Assembly (NCBI RefSeq): GCF_026930205.1
Contig: NZ_JANHOI010000003.1
Span: 1 to 64,000, forward strand
Direction: 5' to 3'
Length of the DNA: 64,000 nt
Source of the DNA: Bartonella sp. 220B
GTDB taxonomy: Bacteria > Pseudomonadota > Alphaproteobacteria > Rhizobiales > Rhizobiaceae
Shown piece by piece: positions 45,884 through 57,108 of this stretch; position 1 is the stretch's first letter, and every line of letters starts with the position of its first letter. A program made the translations under genes and the position numbers. Under the pieces are notes generated by a model. That model made no database searches, was not told where the DNA came from, and saw only the letters and a program-made list of their open reading frames with translations.

Positions 45884-46195
45884 TTACCTTTTTAGACAAA
45901 GATAACCATGATGTATGGCTCCTACAGCTCCCCCTATTAAAGTGCCGTTAAAAGCTCCCCCTACTGCACCTATTGCAGCACCACCTGCAAAAGTCGCTAT
46001 GACAGTCGGTGCAGCAACACCACCTGTTGCAACTGTTGCAGCTCCTCCTGCCACTGCTCCAAGCGCTCCTCCCACTGGCGCTCCAATGCCTGTTCCTATA
46101 GCCGCCCCTAATTGTGCTGTTGATTTCATCTCATCCCAATAACCTGAAGGGCTACATGAAAGGCTTGAATCACGCGATGAGCTTGAACTACCCAT
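45884..46195 (-). CDS. Glycine-zipper small protein, copy 1
   Basis: The 103-residue product has a Ser-rich start (MGSSSSSRDSSLSC), then long Gly/Ala zipper runs such as GAAIGTGIGAPVGGALG (residues 30-46) and GGAAIGAVGGAF (71-82), and a short basic end. Only two cysteines are present, C14 and C100, bracketing the zipper. There is no signal peptide, which separates it from the OmpA/17-kDa-antigen glycine-zipper lipoproteins. The ATG at 46195 is used because GAGA lies just upstream and because ATGs further up fall in the operator. It is the first gene of the array. A bacteriocin-like, membrane-inserting role is inferred. Confidence 0.75.
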   Translation of the reverse strand: MGSSSSSRDSSLSCSPSGYWDEMKSTAQLGAAIGTGIGAPVGGALGAVAGGAATVATGGVAAPTVIATFAGGAAIGAVGGAFNGTLIGGAVGAIHHGYLCLKR

Positions 46196-46220
46196 TATTA
46201 TTCTCATTTCTATTACAAAA

Positions 46221-46237
46221 CGTATCATTATGATACG
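46221..46237. promoter_or_regulatory. Perfect palindromic operator before the array
   Basis: CGTATCATTATGATACG is an 8-1-8 perfect palindrome located at about +3 to +19 from the predicted transcription start and 26 bases before the first gene. This is a classic position for a dimeric repressor. No matching regulator gene is next to it. Confidence 0.7.
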
Positions 46238-46245
46238 GAAAATTC

Positions 46246-46273
46246 ATTATCATGCATTCCAGATCAATGTAAA
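46246..46273 (-). promoter_or_regulatory. Predicted promoter of the small-protein array
   Basis: Reading leftward, TTTACA (46273-46268), a 16-base spacer and GATAAT (46251-46246) make a good sigma-70-type promoter. It points into the array, with the palindrome directly downstream. Confidence 0.6.
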
Positions 46274-46494
46274 ATACATTTTTTTATAAATAACATAATA
46301 ATTCTATAAAAATAATAAATATATTATGTATTAATAATAAAATGCAAAATGTATACTTTAATTAAATAATAATATTATTTATAATACTATAAAATCTGAA
46401 ATATTAATCAGAACTTTCTCTTAACATAATCATAAAAGCAAATGAATCATTCATCAGAAAGTTTAGTATCTTTCTCTTGATTAAGAAAAAAATA

Positions 46495-46596
46495 TCAAAA
46501 AATGTATTTCACACCGACATCTAACTCACTATTGTTTCTATTATCATGCACATACTGGTTATTTCTTTTATTTTTCAGATAATTATCGATCGTACC
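46495..46596 (-). pseudogene. C-terminal remnant of an outer-membrane barrel gene
   Basis: A 34-codon minus-strand frame ends with ELDVGVKYIF and a TGA. The terminal aromatic residue and alternating pattern are typical of a last beta-strand of an outer-membrane barrel. Upstream in this frame there are immediate stops, so only the 3' end remains. Family not assignable. The rest of 46274-47013 has no gene, only short palindromes (AATGCTTAGCATT; ATTCTACAGTAGAAT at 46951-46965). Confidence 0.4.
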
Positions 46597-47013
46597 TTAC
46601 TATATCAACGCGTTGACTTATAAAAATAATCATTGTTGTGCATGATGAATGAGAGTCCCGAATACAGTAAGATCTTTTCATTGCAGCCCCTCTTATAATC
46701 AATCAAAAAAATATTCGCTTGTATATTACATGCAGAATCTGTGTGTGGATAAAAAAACGTTTAAGAAAGGAATAAAATTTCTCTTATAAATCATCTCAAT
46801 GCACAGACACTCACAACATCTCGTCGCGCAAAAATCCTCTATACTATCTGTTAACCCGATGATTACTACATTCTTTAGCACAATGCTTAGCATTATGTTA
46901 GGCATTTTAAGAGCTTATTCTACTACACTTTGCGCATTTTATACTTAACCATTCTACAGTAGAATAAACACACCATAAGCTATAATCTTACTTATGATTT
47001 TTCAAAGGATTGA

Positions 47014-49740
47014 TTAAAAACGATAGCGTACCCCACCAGAAAAACGAATTCCAGAAAAACCAGCCTTGGTAAGCTTATACTGGTAGATTAAATCACCGTG
47101 AAGCGCAATCTTTGAAGACAGTTTTGCATGAATACCAAATCCCGTTTCTAAAGAAGAACCAAAAGAACCCAACGGAAAAGTATCTTTAAAACGCACCAAT
47201 TGTTTGCCTCCAAAACTATGCGTAAAATGAAGTTTTCCATGAAAAGAGGTAATGCGATCCTCTTGAGAAGTGGCAAGGGTTTTGGTTAAATGCCCACCAA
47301 CGCGTATCACCCATTGATCAGGTTTTCCCATTTCAATATCAAAGTAATCAATATCACGAGCATTATCAAATCGGAGATACTGATAAATAACTTGAGCCTG
47401 CGGATCAAAAATAAGCCCCCTATCCCCTATCATAAATGCTTTACCAGCAGACAAAGAAACATTCAGAGGCGTCCCTTTTAATGACGCCGTCTTACCTCTT
47501 GCAACAGTAAAGACATCACCTTTAAACAGCCCATAGGATAAAAGTCCATTCGCATAAAAACCCGTATCATATTCTATACGACCATATGCTGTCATTGACC
47601 ATTTATGAAATACACTTTTTTGACTTTGCTCAACATCCCGAGGGCGCAAAGAAAGCTTTCCATAAGTTCCCACGATCCCTAAAAACGTTTTACTATATAC
47701 ACTTTCAATCGTCTTCAACGAAATGCCAGCCTCTATAGCATTATAATTAAGATTGCCTCCATAACCATATTCAAGTGCGGAAAGATCTGAAACATAACGG
47801 TAACTTCCACCATACCCTTGAACAAATAAAGCAAAATCTTTATTCGTTTCTAAAAATTTACCAGAAACAGATCGCATGATCTCCAACCGCTTATTTTGGT
47901 TACTGATATCTATCAGCCCAGTATGGAATAAGGCATTCTGCAAGAGAAGATAAGTTGGAATTTGTGGAACAACCTCTCTTATTTTTGTTTCAACAGGCTC
48001 CTCTGGAACAGGTTGGATATATTTACTTTCGAGACGAAAATCCCAAAAATTGTCATGACCTTCCACTAATCTTTGATCAGTACGTGCATTGCCAAGAGAA
48101 GAACTTGGACCATAAGCATGGAGATAGTATTGATAAGGCAAACCTCCCCATGTGATATAAGGGCTACTCAGCTGGAAAGAATCTTCTACGGCTTTTCCAG
48201 AAACTTGAATGAGCGAAATACTGTGCGTATTTCCATTGCCTGCCTCATCCCCTTTATTTCCTGCGATAAACTGCACATGAATTGTCGTTTTTCCAGAAAC
48301 ATCACCATAAATCAAAAGCCTATCAGTCTTCTGATCATTGAGTGAACCATCATCATTGAGAAACGTATTAAGATAGAGATGTGCATTCCCCTGTGCACTG
48401 TAAGCTTCTTCCTTTCCATTACCAATATGAAGTGCCTGATACTCTTCGTCCGTTGGAGTTTCGAAAGCGATAATACTATCAGAAAGTTTTACAAACGAAA
48501 GAGAGGAAATGACACGGTTCGAGTCCTGCAAATTTATTGCTTTTCTCTTCGTTAAAAACCATTTTGAATCTCTTGTCAAATAAAGCTCGGCAGTAGAATC
48601 ATCAACAACGCGCGCACCCCCTATCAGTGAAGAAGATTCAATCAACACCGCCATAGAAGATCCGTTTTCAGCTGTTAAAAATAAATCTCCAGAAATCTTT
48701 GTACCTTCTGTGACGCCAATATAACCACTACTCTTATGACTATGAATAGCCGTACCATCAGGAACCTCAAAAGTTGTCTTTTTAAAAAAGACAATTCCTT
48801 GTTCGTAGCCATTAGCTCCTTTGTCCATATCAAAATGCACACCATGCTTGTTACCTGTCAACGTAATCTTTGAATCCTCAATATTAACTCGAGAAACTAA
48901 AATACGCCCGTCCTCTCCAGCATTTGATCGCGCATTAGAATCTAATCCAATCCACAAACCACGAACATCGCTAGCAACAACATTGCTATTCTTTAGAAAA
49001 AGAGAACCATTCTGATTTACACTTAAAACTGCATGAGCAATGCTATCTTCTTCATTTATTTTTTTACCTTTTGAAGTAATGGTAACATTATCTAAAGCTA
49101 CACGTCCCCTTATTCCTACATAAGCCGCAGCGACATCCGTCACATCAATCGCTCCCCCTGTCATCTTAATACTTGCATCAACACCACTGAAAAGAGCAGC
49201 CTTCTGCCTGATGTTTTGACCTTCGACTTTAATTTTTGTATCTGTTAAAATAATAGATGCTCCCTGTTTGTCGGCATGAGCACCTAGTTGAGTAACCTCT
49301 ACCAATCCACGATTGATCTCAATCGTTCCACTCTCAGCCTTGAGTCCTATAGAAAAACTCTTTAAAGTTGAATCGCTTAAAACAACCTTTCCACTTTGTG
49401 AGGCAACTACACCATAGGTATCTTCTGTATTATTGGCAGTTTCAACCTTCACACGCGTTGCGCGGATAATTGTATTTTTTTGCTGCGCGACTATAGCAGC
49501 TGACGATAAAAAAGAATTATCATCCTTTTTTTCAGAGGAGATCATAAACTGGTATGATTGATCAGCAATTATATGCTCTGTAGCATCACTACATCTATAA
49601 GGTAATTTGCTCTCACTGCACGAAAGTGAGACGGATGAAAGAGAACGTGCCTCAACATTTTCTATATTTGATAAAAAAGAAAAAACAGCCCCTATAAAGA
49701 CACATGAATATAAACGATTTTTAGATATTTTGATCACCAT
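47014..49740 (-). CDS. Autotransporter (type V secretion), Bartonella Iba/BafA-like
   Basis: The 908-residue protein has a signal sequence (SCVFIGAVFSFLSNIENVEA) and a beta-helix passenger of about 550 residues with repeated strand-turn units. A Pro/Glu linker (PVPEEPVETKIREVVPQ) follows, and a C-terminal barrel of about 280 residues ends in GVRYRF. The C-terminal Phe and this layout are diagnostic of classical autotransporters. Bartonella species carry families of these (Iba, BafA), with adhesion or angiogenic roles. Which member this is, and whether the passenger is released, cannot be told here. It forms a single-gene unit beside the small-protein array. Confidence 0.88.
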   Translation of the reverse strand: MVIKISKNRLYSCVFIGAVFSFLSNIENVEARSLSSVSLSCSESKLPYRCSDATEHIIADQSYQFMISSEKKDDNSFLSSAAIVAQQKNTIIRATRVKVETANNTEDTYGVVASQSGKVVLSDSTLKSFSIGLKAESGTIEINRGLVEVTQLGAHADKQGASIILTDTKIKVEGQNIRQKAALFSGVDASIKMTGGAIDVTDVAAAYVGIRGRVALDNVTITSKGKKINEEDSIAHAVLSVNQNGSLFLKNSNVVASDVRGLWIGLDSNARSNAGEDGRILVSRVNIEDSKITLTGNKHGVHFDMDKGANGYEQGIVFFKKTTFEVPDGTAIHSHKSSGYIGVTEGTKISGDLFLTAENGSSMAVLIESSSLIGGARVVDDSTAELYLTRDSKWFLTKRKAINLQDSNRVISSLSFVKLSDSIIAFETPTDEEYQALHIGNGKEEAYSAQGNAHLYLNTFLNDDGSLNDQKTDRLLIYGDVSGKTTIHVQFIAGNKGDEAGNGNTHSISLIQVSGKAVEDSFQLSSPYITWGGLPYQYYLHAYGPSSSLGNARTDQRLVEGHDNFWDFRLESKYIQPVPEEPVETKIREVVPQIPTYLLLQNALFHTGLIDISNQNKRLEIMRSVSGKFLETNKDFALFVQGYGGSYRYVSDLSALEYGYGGNLNYNAIEAGISLKTIESVYSKTFLGIVGTYGKLSLRPRDVEQSQKSVFHKWSMTAYGRIEYDTGFYANGLLSYGLFKGDVFTVARGKTASLKGTPLNVSLSAGKAFMIGDRGLIFDPQAQVIYQYLRFDNARDIDYFDIEMGKPDQWVIRVGGHLTKTLATSQEDRITSFHGKLHFTHSFGGKQLVRFKDTFPLGSFGSSLETGFGIHAKLSSKIALHGDLIYQYKLTKAGFSGIRFSGGVRYRF

Positions 49741-49829
49741 TCTTTTTCAAACTTTCTTTCTTCTCAACAAAAACAAAAATGCAGGCAAAAAGAATATTTA
49801 TCGATCACCTCACTACGTATGTTACGCAT

Positions 49830-49844
49830 AATACGTTTCGTATT
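49830..49844. promoter_or_regulatory. Palindrome upstream of the autotransporter
   Basis: AATACGTTTCGTATT (6-3-6) lies about 90 bases before the autotransporter start, in a TACG-rich stretch. Its position suits an operator near the promoter. No regulator can be named. Confidence 0.4.
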
Positions 49845-50466
49845 TTATGTAAAGATAGAATAAAAATCAGCAGGAAAATAGCCTTCACAAGCTTATGATG
49901 ATAAAAACTACAAACAAGATAAAATCTGCATAAGAGACGGAATAACACGCGTTTCTTCGTGAGATCTTTTTATTAGCAAGTGAAAATCTAAAAATGCCCA
50001 TACACAATACATAACATATATCTCATTTTGATCTCCAAACTTTATATCTTTAAAAAAGCCACTTTGAATTTTGTTATTTATACTGGAATCCTTCTTTACT
50101 CATGCATTCATAAACTAAAACACGTAAGCACATATCTTCAGAAAAAAGCCAGAATGATATCCAGACACATTTAAAAACTGCTTTTAATTATGAACTTATC
50201 AACACTTAAAGCTTTTACCACAACGCTATATGGAGAAGACTGGTTAGTACATTCCACCATATTTAAGAAAGCTATTGCACTCAAATTTTATGATTTTCTT
50301 TTGAAGAGATGAGCTCACAATAAAAGAGTTTAAAAGCCTATTGATATTTTTTACTTATTTTTGGAAACAAGAAACACAATATTTTGATAGTAGAATGAGG
50401 GAAAAATCCCACCACCCAAGCAAAAGCAAGAATATCAGGATTGTTGTTTTATAACCAGCAAAAAAC
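49845..50466. other. Intergenic region
   Basis: This AT-rich gap separates the autotransporter from the lipoprotein gene. I see no gene, tRNA or strong hairpin in it. Confidence 0.6.
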
Positions 50467-50901
50467 CTAAGGTTGGCATTCCGGCTGATCTGCATTTTCT
50501 TTACAATAAGGACTATTCAAACGTTTTTCGACACTTCGCTGAGGAATGACAGCATCAGGTTGACAAATGGGAAGTTTAGCATCTTTATACTTCTCACACC
50601 ACTTCATCGCCCCCAATCTATGATGAAAACCTGCTTGTATCAAGCAAGCATCAATGGATGCATCCGCGTTGATTTTTTCATGGATATCAGAATAACCTTC
50701 TGAGACATTCAAGTTATTTTCTGAGGAAATACCAGAAGGGGTCGGCATTCCACATTCTAGTAATGCTTTCTTTATCTCAAGGCTATCTGCACCAGGCTTT
50801 TCCCACACATCTACAGTCGTTAGAGGAGCCTGATCTGAGCCACATCCAGTCATAGTGAACAAAACTATCCCAGTGAATAACAATTTTAAGATTTGTTTCA
50901 T
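50467..50901 (-). CDS. Small lipoprotein of unknown function
   Basis: The 144-residue product has a lipoprotein signal (MKQILKLLFTGIVLFTMTGC, lipobox MTGC at about residue 20). The mature part has seven further cysteines, including CLIQAGFHHRLGAMKWCEKY and the C-terminal CKENADQPEC, and is rich in Pro and acidic residues. Paired cysteines suggest a disulfide-bonded periplasmic domain. It lies downstream of a decayed gene on the same strand and may be a survivor of the same locus. No family recognised. Confidence 0.75.
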   Translation of the reverse strand: MKQILKLLFTGIVLFTMTGCGSDQAPLTTVDVWEKPGADSLEIKKALLECGMPTPSGISSENNLNVSEGYSDIHEKINADASIDACLIQAGFHHRLGAMKWCEKYKDAKLPICQPDAVIPQRSVEKRLNSPYCKENADQPECQP

Positions 50902-51089
50902 TTTTTTCTTCCTGAATCATTTGAATAAATTGCTAAATAATGAAGTGATCATACATATTCTACAGATTTTATTCCCATGTCCATAACCATATAGACACGG
51001 GAAGAACCCTTCAATATTTTTCCATTCCTCTGTATTTATATTACTATCAGAGTAGATCTTATAGAAAATATAAGAATTTTTATCAAAAT

Positions 51090-51960
51090 TTATATTAACA
51101 ATATTGTATTTTTATGAATTTTCAAATTAATATAGTTTTTCTTTTCTTTACTCAACTCATTTAATGTATTTTCCACGGTTTGTGCATTAGAAACTGGCCC
51201 ATAAAAACGAAGCTCTGTTTTATCTGTATCCCATGAATACCATGTTTTTTAAATCCAGAAAACAACTGCCCACCGTCATGTTACCACGGGGGTATACCTC
51301 AATAATTATACCAGAATTACCGTTCAGTCACCAAAATCACTTTCCCTCTATTTCTGATAAATTTCTATCCCAAACTCTACTTCTCCTATTTCAGCTTGTG
51401 GGAAACCTGTAAAAGAAAAAGGATCATTCTTATTATCAGCAACCTAAACCTTATAGAGCACCACATTATCTGGTAAGATAAAAATGCCATTATAGAACAT
51501 ATGGTAATGCCATCAGAGCCTGCTTTTAGCTTCTGCTCTTTTTCAGCTGTTAAATAATCATATTAAAAAATGTATTTTTCATCTTCTAAAAGTTTTTCAT
51601 TAGCTTTTAGAAGAATCTGATGTGATATCACTACACTACCCTCTTACGAAAAAAACAGCGGGAATGATGAATTAAAAACTCCTCAAAAAAATGAAGAAGA
51701 ACGGTATCTTAGTGGACACAGAAAGGGATAAAATCCTAAATGGTTTTGATTGCTTTAAAAGCATCTCAGCAAAAATCCTGAATTCCACCTATTCTCTGAT
51801 GTTTCACCTGTAAGCCACCAAGTAACCACCCTCTCAATACAGCTTGGAAAAAACAATAATAACTGGCTATCATTAAGATTGAGAATGTACCCCACACAAT
51901 GCGTATTTTTCAGAAAATCCTCTATCGATATAAAAAAAGATGTTGTTTCCGTAATTATAT
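51090..51960 (-). pseudogene. Extensively frameshifted gene of unknown family
   Basis: Protein-like stretches follow one another leftward in changing frames: VTWWLTGETSENRWNSGF (near 51800), SHQILLKANEKLLEDEKYIF, YDYLTAEKEQKLKAGSDG, NDPFSFTGFPQAEIGEVEFG, then from 51242 a 50-codon piece starting WYSWDTDKTELRFYGPVSNA and ending at 51090. Stops and at least three frameshifts separate them. Together they look like one gene of roughly 280 codons that has decayed. I do not recognise the family. Its strand and position link it to the lipoprotein gene downstream. Confidence 0.55.
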
Positions 51961-52006
51961 TTTTCCTATACAAAAAGAAAAATGAAAAACTTAAAGGGCT
52001 TTTCCT

Positions 52007-52615
52007 ATGATGAATAATATTTACTGTGTTGGATACAATTATGTTGAACATGCTTATGAACTGGGCAATGTTGTTGAAAAAGAACCCGTTATATTTAGCA
52101 AGCCGAATAGTTCTCTTATCTTAGGAAATGAAATTTATCTTCCCGATTTTTCTAAAGAAATACATTTCGAAACTGAAATTGTGCTACGGATCTCAAAGGA
52201 CACGTTTATGGTTACTGAGGTGGAAGCTGAAGAATGCTATGATGCCATAGCAGTAGGTCTTGATCTCACAGCGAGGGATTTGCAAACAAAACTGAAAAAC
52301 AAAAAGCTTCCTTGGCTTTTGTCTAAAGGATTCAAAGGAGCCGCATACGTCTCTGACTTCATGGACAAGGAAAAAATAAAAAATCCAATAACCTTTGAAA
52401 TGAAGCTAAATGGAAAAACCAGACAACTTGGCAATACGGAAAATATGATCTTTAGCTTTAGAAAAATAATATCATTTTTGAGTAGCTACATTCAGCTAGA
52501 GAATGGCGATATAATATATACAGGCACTCCACAGGGAGTAGGTAAACTTTCTCAATTTGATAGAATAGAATTATATATCGAAGATAAATTAATTTCAGAA
52601 ATAAAGGTAAAATGA
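52007..52615 (+). CDS. Fumarylacetoacetate hydrolase family protein
   Basis: The 202-residue protein has the FAH-fold motifs: YCVGYNYVEHA at the N-terminus, PVIFSKPNSSLI, the metal-binding acidic cluster HFETEIVL with DLTARDLQ, and IYTGTPQGVG near the C-terminus. Members hydrolyse or decarboxylate acylpyruvates and oxaloacetate; the exact substrate cannot be read. It is shorter than most family members but covers the catalytic core. AAAGGGC precedes ATG-ATG. It is an isolated gene between a decayed locus and a long gap. Confidence 0.82.
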   Translation: MMNNIYCVGYNYVEHAYELGNVVEKEPVIFSKPNSSLILGNEIYLPDFSKEIHFETEIVLRISKDTFMVTEVEAEECYDAIAVGLDLTARDLQTKLKNKKLPWLLSKGFKGAAYVSDFMDKEKIKNPITFEMKLNGKTRQLGNTENMIFSFRKIISFLSSYIQLENGDIIYTGTPQGVGKLSQFDRIELYIEDKLISEIKVK

Positions 52616-53715
52616 ATCATCAAATACTGACCTTTTTTATAGTTTCATTTTTTTGGTTATATCACCTGGGCCGAATATGGCCCTTATAATTGATAATGCA
52701 ACGAGACTGGGGAAAAAAGAACGGATTTGCTAACATTGCAAAGTTGTGTACAGCAACATATGTGCATGGTTTACTTTTATGACCATTTTTATATCATTCA
52801 CTCATATAATTTTAAAAAGCAACGAGTAAAAGGATATAAATACAGCAATGGAAACAGTTTTATCCGTATTTTCTTTTTTCATTGTCTTGGGATAACCTCA
52901 TCTCTCTCATAATAAATTGTAAAGCTGACAGATTAATCTTCCTATAGTTTTATCTGTCTATCACTCTTAACAGCGATATCACTCCTCTGTCAGAGCTCAT
53001 ATTTCTACTGGTTTTTCCTCATTTTCTCTGTGTAGCACAACAATAAATTAATCTAACAAACTCTTCAAATTTTAATAATAAAAATTAAGGATGATCTATT
53101 GAGAAATAATTGTAGCTATCCTATTTGCTTCCCTACCACCAAGGTGCTATAAATTACAGAATATTATCACTCATATATCTATAAAAAGTCCGCTGCTCAT
53201 AGCTGTTTCCAATACTGACTTAAATGAAACAGCTAGAGGTTTTTTACTGCCTTTGTACAAAATAAAGCAACGACCTTCTCTTTATGATATCCAATAAAGT
53301 GGTGAGGAAATCATTTAACATTTCCATTTTCTTTTAAACGAAGATGACAACTCTATACTCTATTCGACTGAAAAAACGCTTCTTCATTATAAGATCTAAA
53401 ACAACTACAGCACTCACTTATGGGCTTCTCGTAACCCATAAATGTCCCCTCATAACTGTTTAAAACGACTGCCAATATGAGAAATCATGAACCATTTATC
53501 TGTTATCTAAGCGACAACTAAACTCTGTCCGGAAATATCTATTACGTTGCTTTAGAGTAAAACAGCTTACCTTTGTTGAGTTCATATGCTTTTATCCACA
53601 TGAAAACACAAAAAATGTTTTTTCCCTTTACTCCTCATTTATATCATGCTTCGATATTAAACATTACCTTTTTCAGGGTAAGAATCTTAAATAATTAAAA
53701 GGGAACCCCTAAAAA
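52616..53715. other. Long non-coding gap
   Basis: This 1.1-kb gap lies between the FAH-family gene and the cycA-like permease. Short open frames lack ribosome binding sites and family resemblance. I see no clear remnant, tRNA or repeat. The permease promoter should be near the right side. Confidence 0.5.
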
Positions 53716-55116
53716 ATGAGCTATACACAAAATTTAGAAGATAATCCTCGACAAAAATTGCAACGTGGATTAGATAACCGTCATGTACAACTTATAGCCC
53801 TCGGTGGTGCTATTGGAACAGGTCTCTTCATGGGATCAGGGAAAACAATTAGCGTAGCGGGCCCTTCCATCATACTGGTTTATGCTATTATAGGTTGTGC
53901 CTTATACTTTGTAATGCGTGCTATGGGTGAATTATTACTTTCTAATTCACAATATCGATCTCTTATTGATTTTTCAACCGATATGCTAGGACCAGGAATT
54001 GCCTTTTTTGTTGGCTGGAGCTATTGGTTGAGTTGGGTTGTAACTGGAGCCGCAGATATTATTGCGATTATCACTTATATGCACTTTTGGTGGCCCACAC
54101 TTAATCCATGGATTACCGTTTTTGCTTGCATTGGTTTTTTCCTCATCTTTAACCTCTTTGCCGTAAAAATGTTTGGTGAACTTGAGTTCTGGTTTGGTCT
54201 TATCAAGGTTGTAGCAATTTTAGCATTAATCACTGTTGGATTTTATATGATCGCGACAGGCTTTACCTCTCCAAATGGTACTGTTGCTTCTCTCAGTCAC
54301 GTATGGAACAATGGAGATATCTTTCCTCGAGGGATTACAGGTTTTTTTGCTGGATTTCAAATTGCCATTTTTTCTTTTGTTGGTATAGAAATTGCCGGAA
54401 CAACTGCAGCGGAAGTCAAAAACCCTAAAAAAGTTCTTCCCAAAGCTATTAATGCAATACCGGTTCGTATTGTATTCTTTTATATTTTTTCTCTGGCTGT
54501 AATTATGTCCGTTACACCATGGGATCAAGTTGTTCCAGATAAAAGCCCTTTTGTCTCAATGTTTTGGCTTGCTGGCATTCCAATAGCTGCTGGTTTGGTA
54601 AATTTTGTCGTTCTCACCTCGGCGGCCTCTTCAGCAAATAGTGGCATTTTTTCTACCAGCCGTATGATATATGGACTTGCAACACAAAAAGGTGCTCCTT
54701 GCCTTTTAGGAAAACTTTCCAAATACCACGTTCCAGCAAATGCTCTATTCTTTTCTTGCTTATGTATTTTATTAGGATATGCAATTACATCGCTCTCTCC
54801 AAGCATCATAAGTGCTTTTACAATCGTAACGAGCATTTCAGCTATCGCATTTTTATTCGTATGGTCTGTAATTTTAATTAGTTATATTGTGTATCGTCGC
54901 AACCATCCCCACCTGCATGCAGAATCTGTCTACAAAATGCCAGGAGGCGTTATCATGTGCGGAATTATTTTAGTTTTTTTTGCTTTCATGCTCTATTTAT
55001 TGACATTAGAAACCGATACCTTCATAGCTCTACAATATAGTATATTATGGTTCATGTTCTTAGGTATAATGTATTTTATGTTTGTAAGAAAAAAATCAGC
55101 TAAAGAAAATCAATAA
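53716..55116 (+). CDS. cycA: D-serine/D-alanine/glycine-type amino acid permease
   Basis: The 466-residue protein has 12 predicted helices and the amino-acid-permease signature region QLIALGGAIGTGLFMGSGKT followed by SVAGPSIILVYAIIG. The N-terminus RGLDNRHVQ and segments such as MRAMGELLLSN match CycA. It would import D-alanine, D-serine or glycine by proton symport. The specificity is inferred. A GGGA site precedes the ATG, and a bidirectional terminator follows. Confidence 0.87.
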   Translation: MSYTQNLEDNPRQKLQRGLDNRHVQLIALGGAIGTGLFMGSGKTISVAGPSIILVYAIIGCALYFVMRAMGELLLSNSQYRSLIDFSTDMLGPGIAFFVGWSYWLSWVVTGAADIIAIITYMHFWWPTLNPWITVFACIGFFLIFNLFAVKMFGELEFWFGLIKVVAILALITVGFYMIATGFTSPNGTVASLSHVWNNGDIFPRGITGFFAGFQIAIFSFVGIEIAGTTAAEVKNPKKVLPKAINAIPVRIVFFYIFSLAVIMSVTPWDQVVPDKSPFVSMFWLAGIPIAAGLVNFVVLTSAASSANSGIFSTSRMIYGLATQKGAPCLLGKLSKYHVPANALFFSCLCILLGYAITSLSPSIISAFTIVTSISAIAFLFVWSVILISYIVYRRNHPHLHAESVYKMPGGVIMCGIILVFFAFMLYLLTLETDTFIALQYSILWFMFLGIMYFMFVRKKSAKENQ

Positions 55117-55136
55117 AATCTGTATATAAAAACATA

Positions 55137-55162
55137 AAAGGGTAACTTTAGTTACCCTTTTT
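55137..55162. terminator. Bidirectional terminator between cycA-like gene and ilvC
   Basis: A perfect 10-bp stem (AAAGGGTAAC with GTTACCCTTT, loop TTTA) has T-runs in both readings. It lies 20 bases after the permease stop and 55 bases after the ilvC stop, so it can serve both convergent genes. Confidence 0.9.
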
Positions 55163-55216
55163 GATATCTGTACATAAAGCATAAAAGCTTTTTACAGAGT
55201 ATCTGATATTGAGATT

Positions 55217-57108
<1,892 letters not shown>

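Noticed and set aside
45915-46142. Ala/Pro-rich 75-codon plus-strand frame
   Set aside because: It is the complement of the Gly/Ala codons of the glycine-zipper gene and has no start signals.
43947-46195. Reading the small-protein array as a phage holin/lysis module
   Set aside because: No endolysin, structural or replication genes are near. The paired paralogy with glycine-zipper proteins fits a toxin-partner array better, although this remains unproven.
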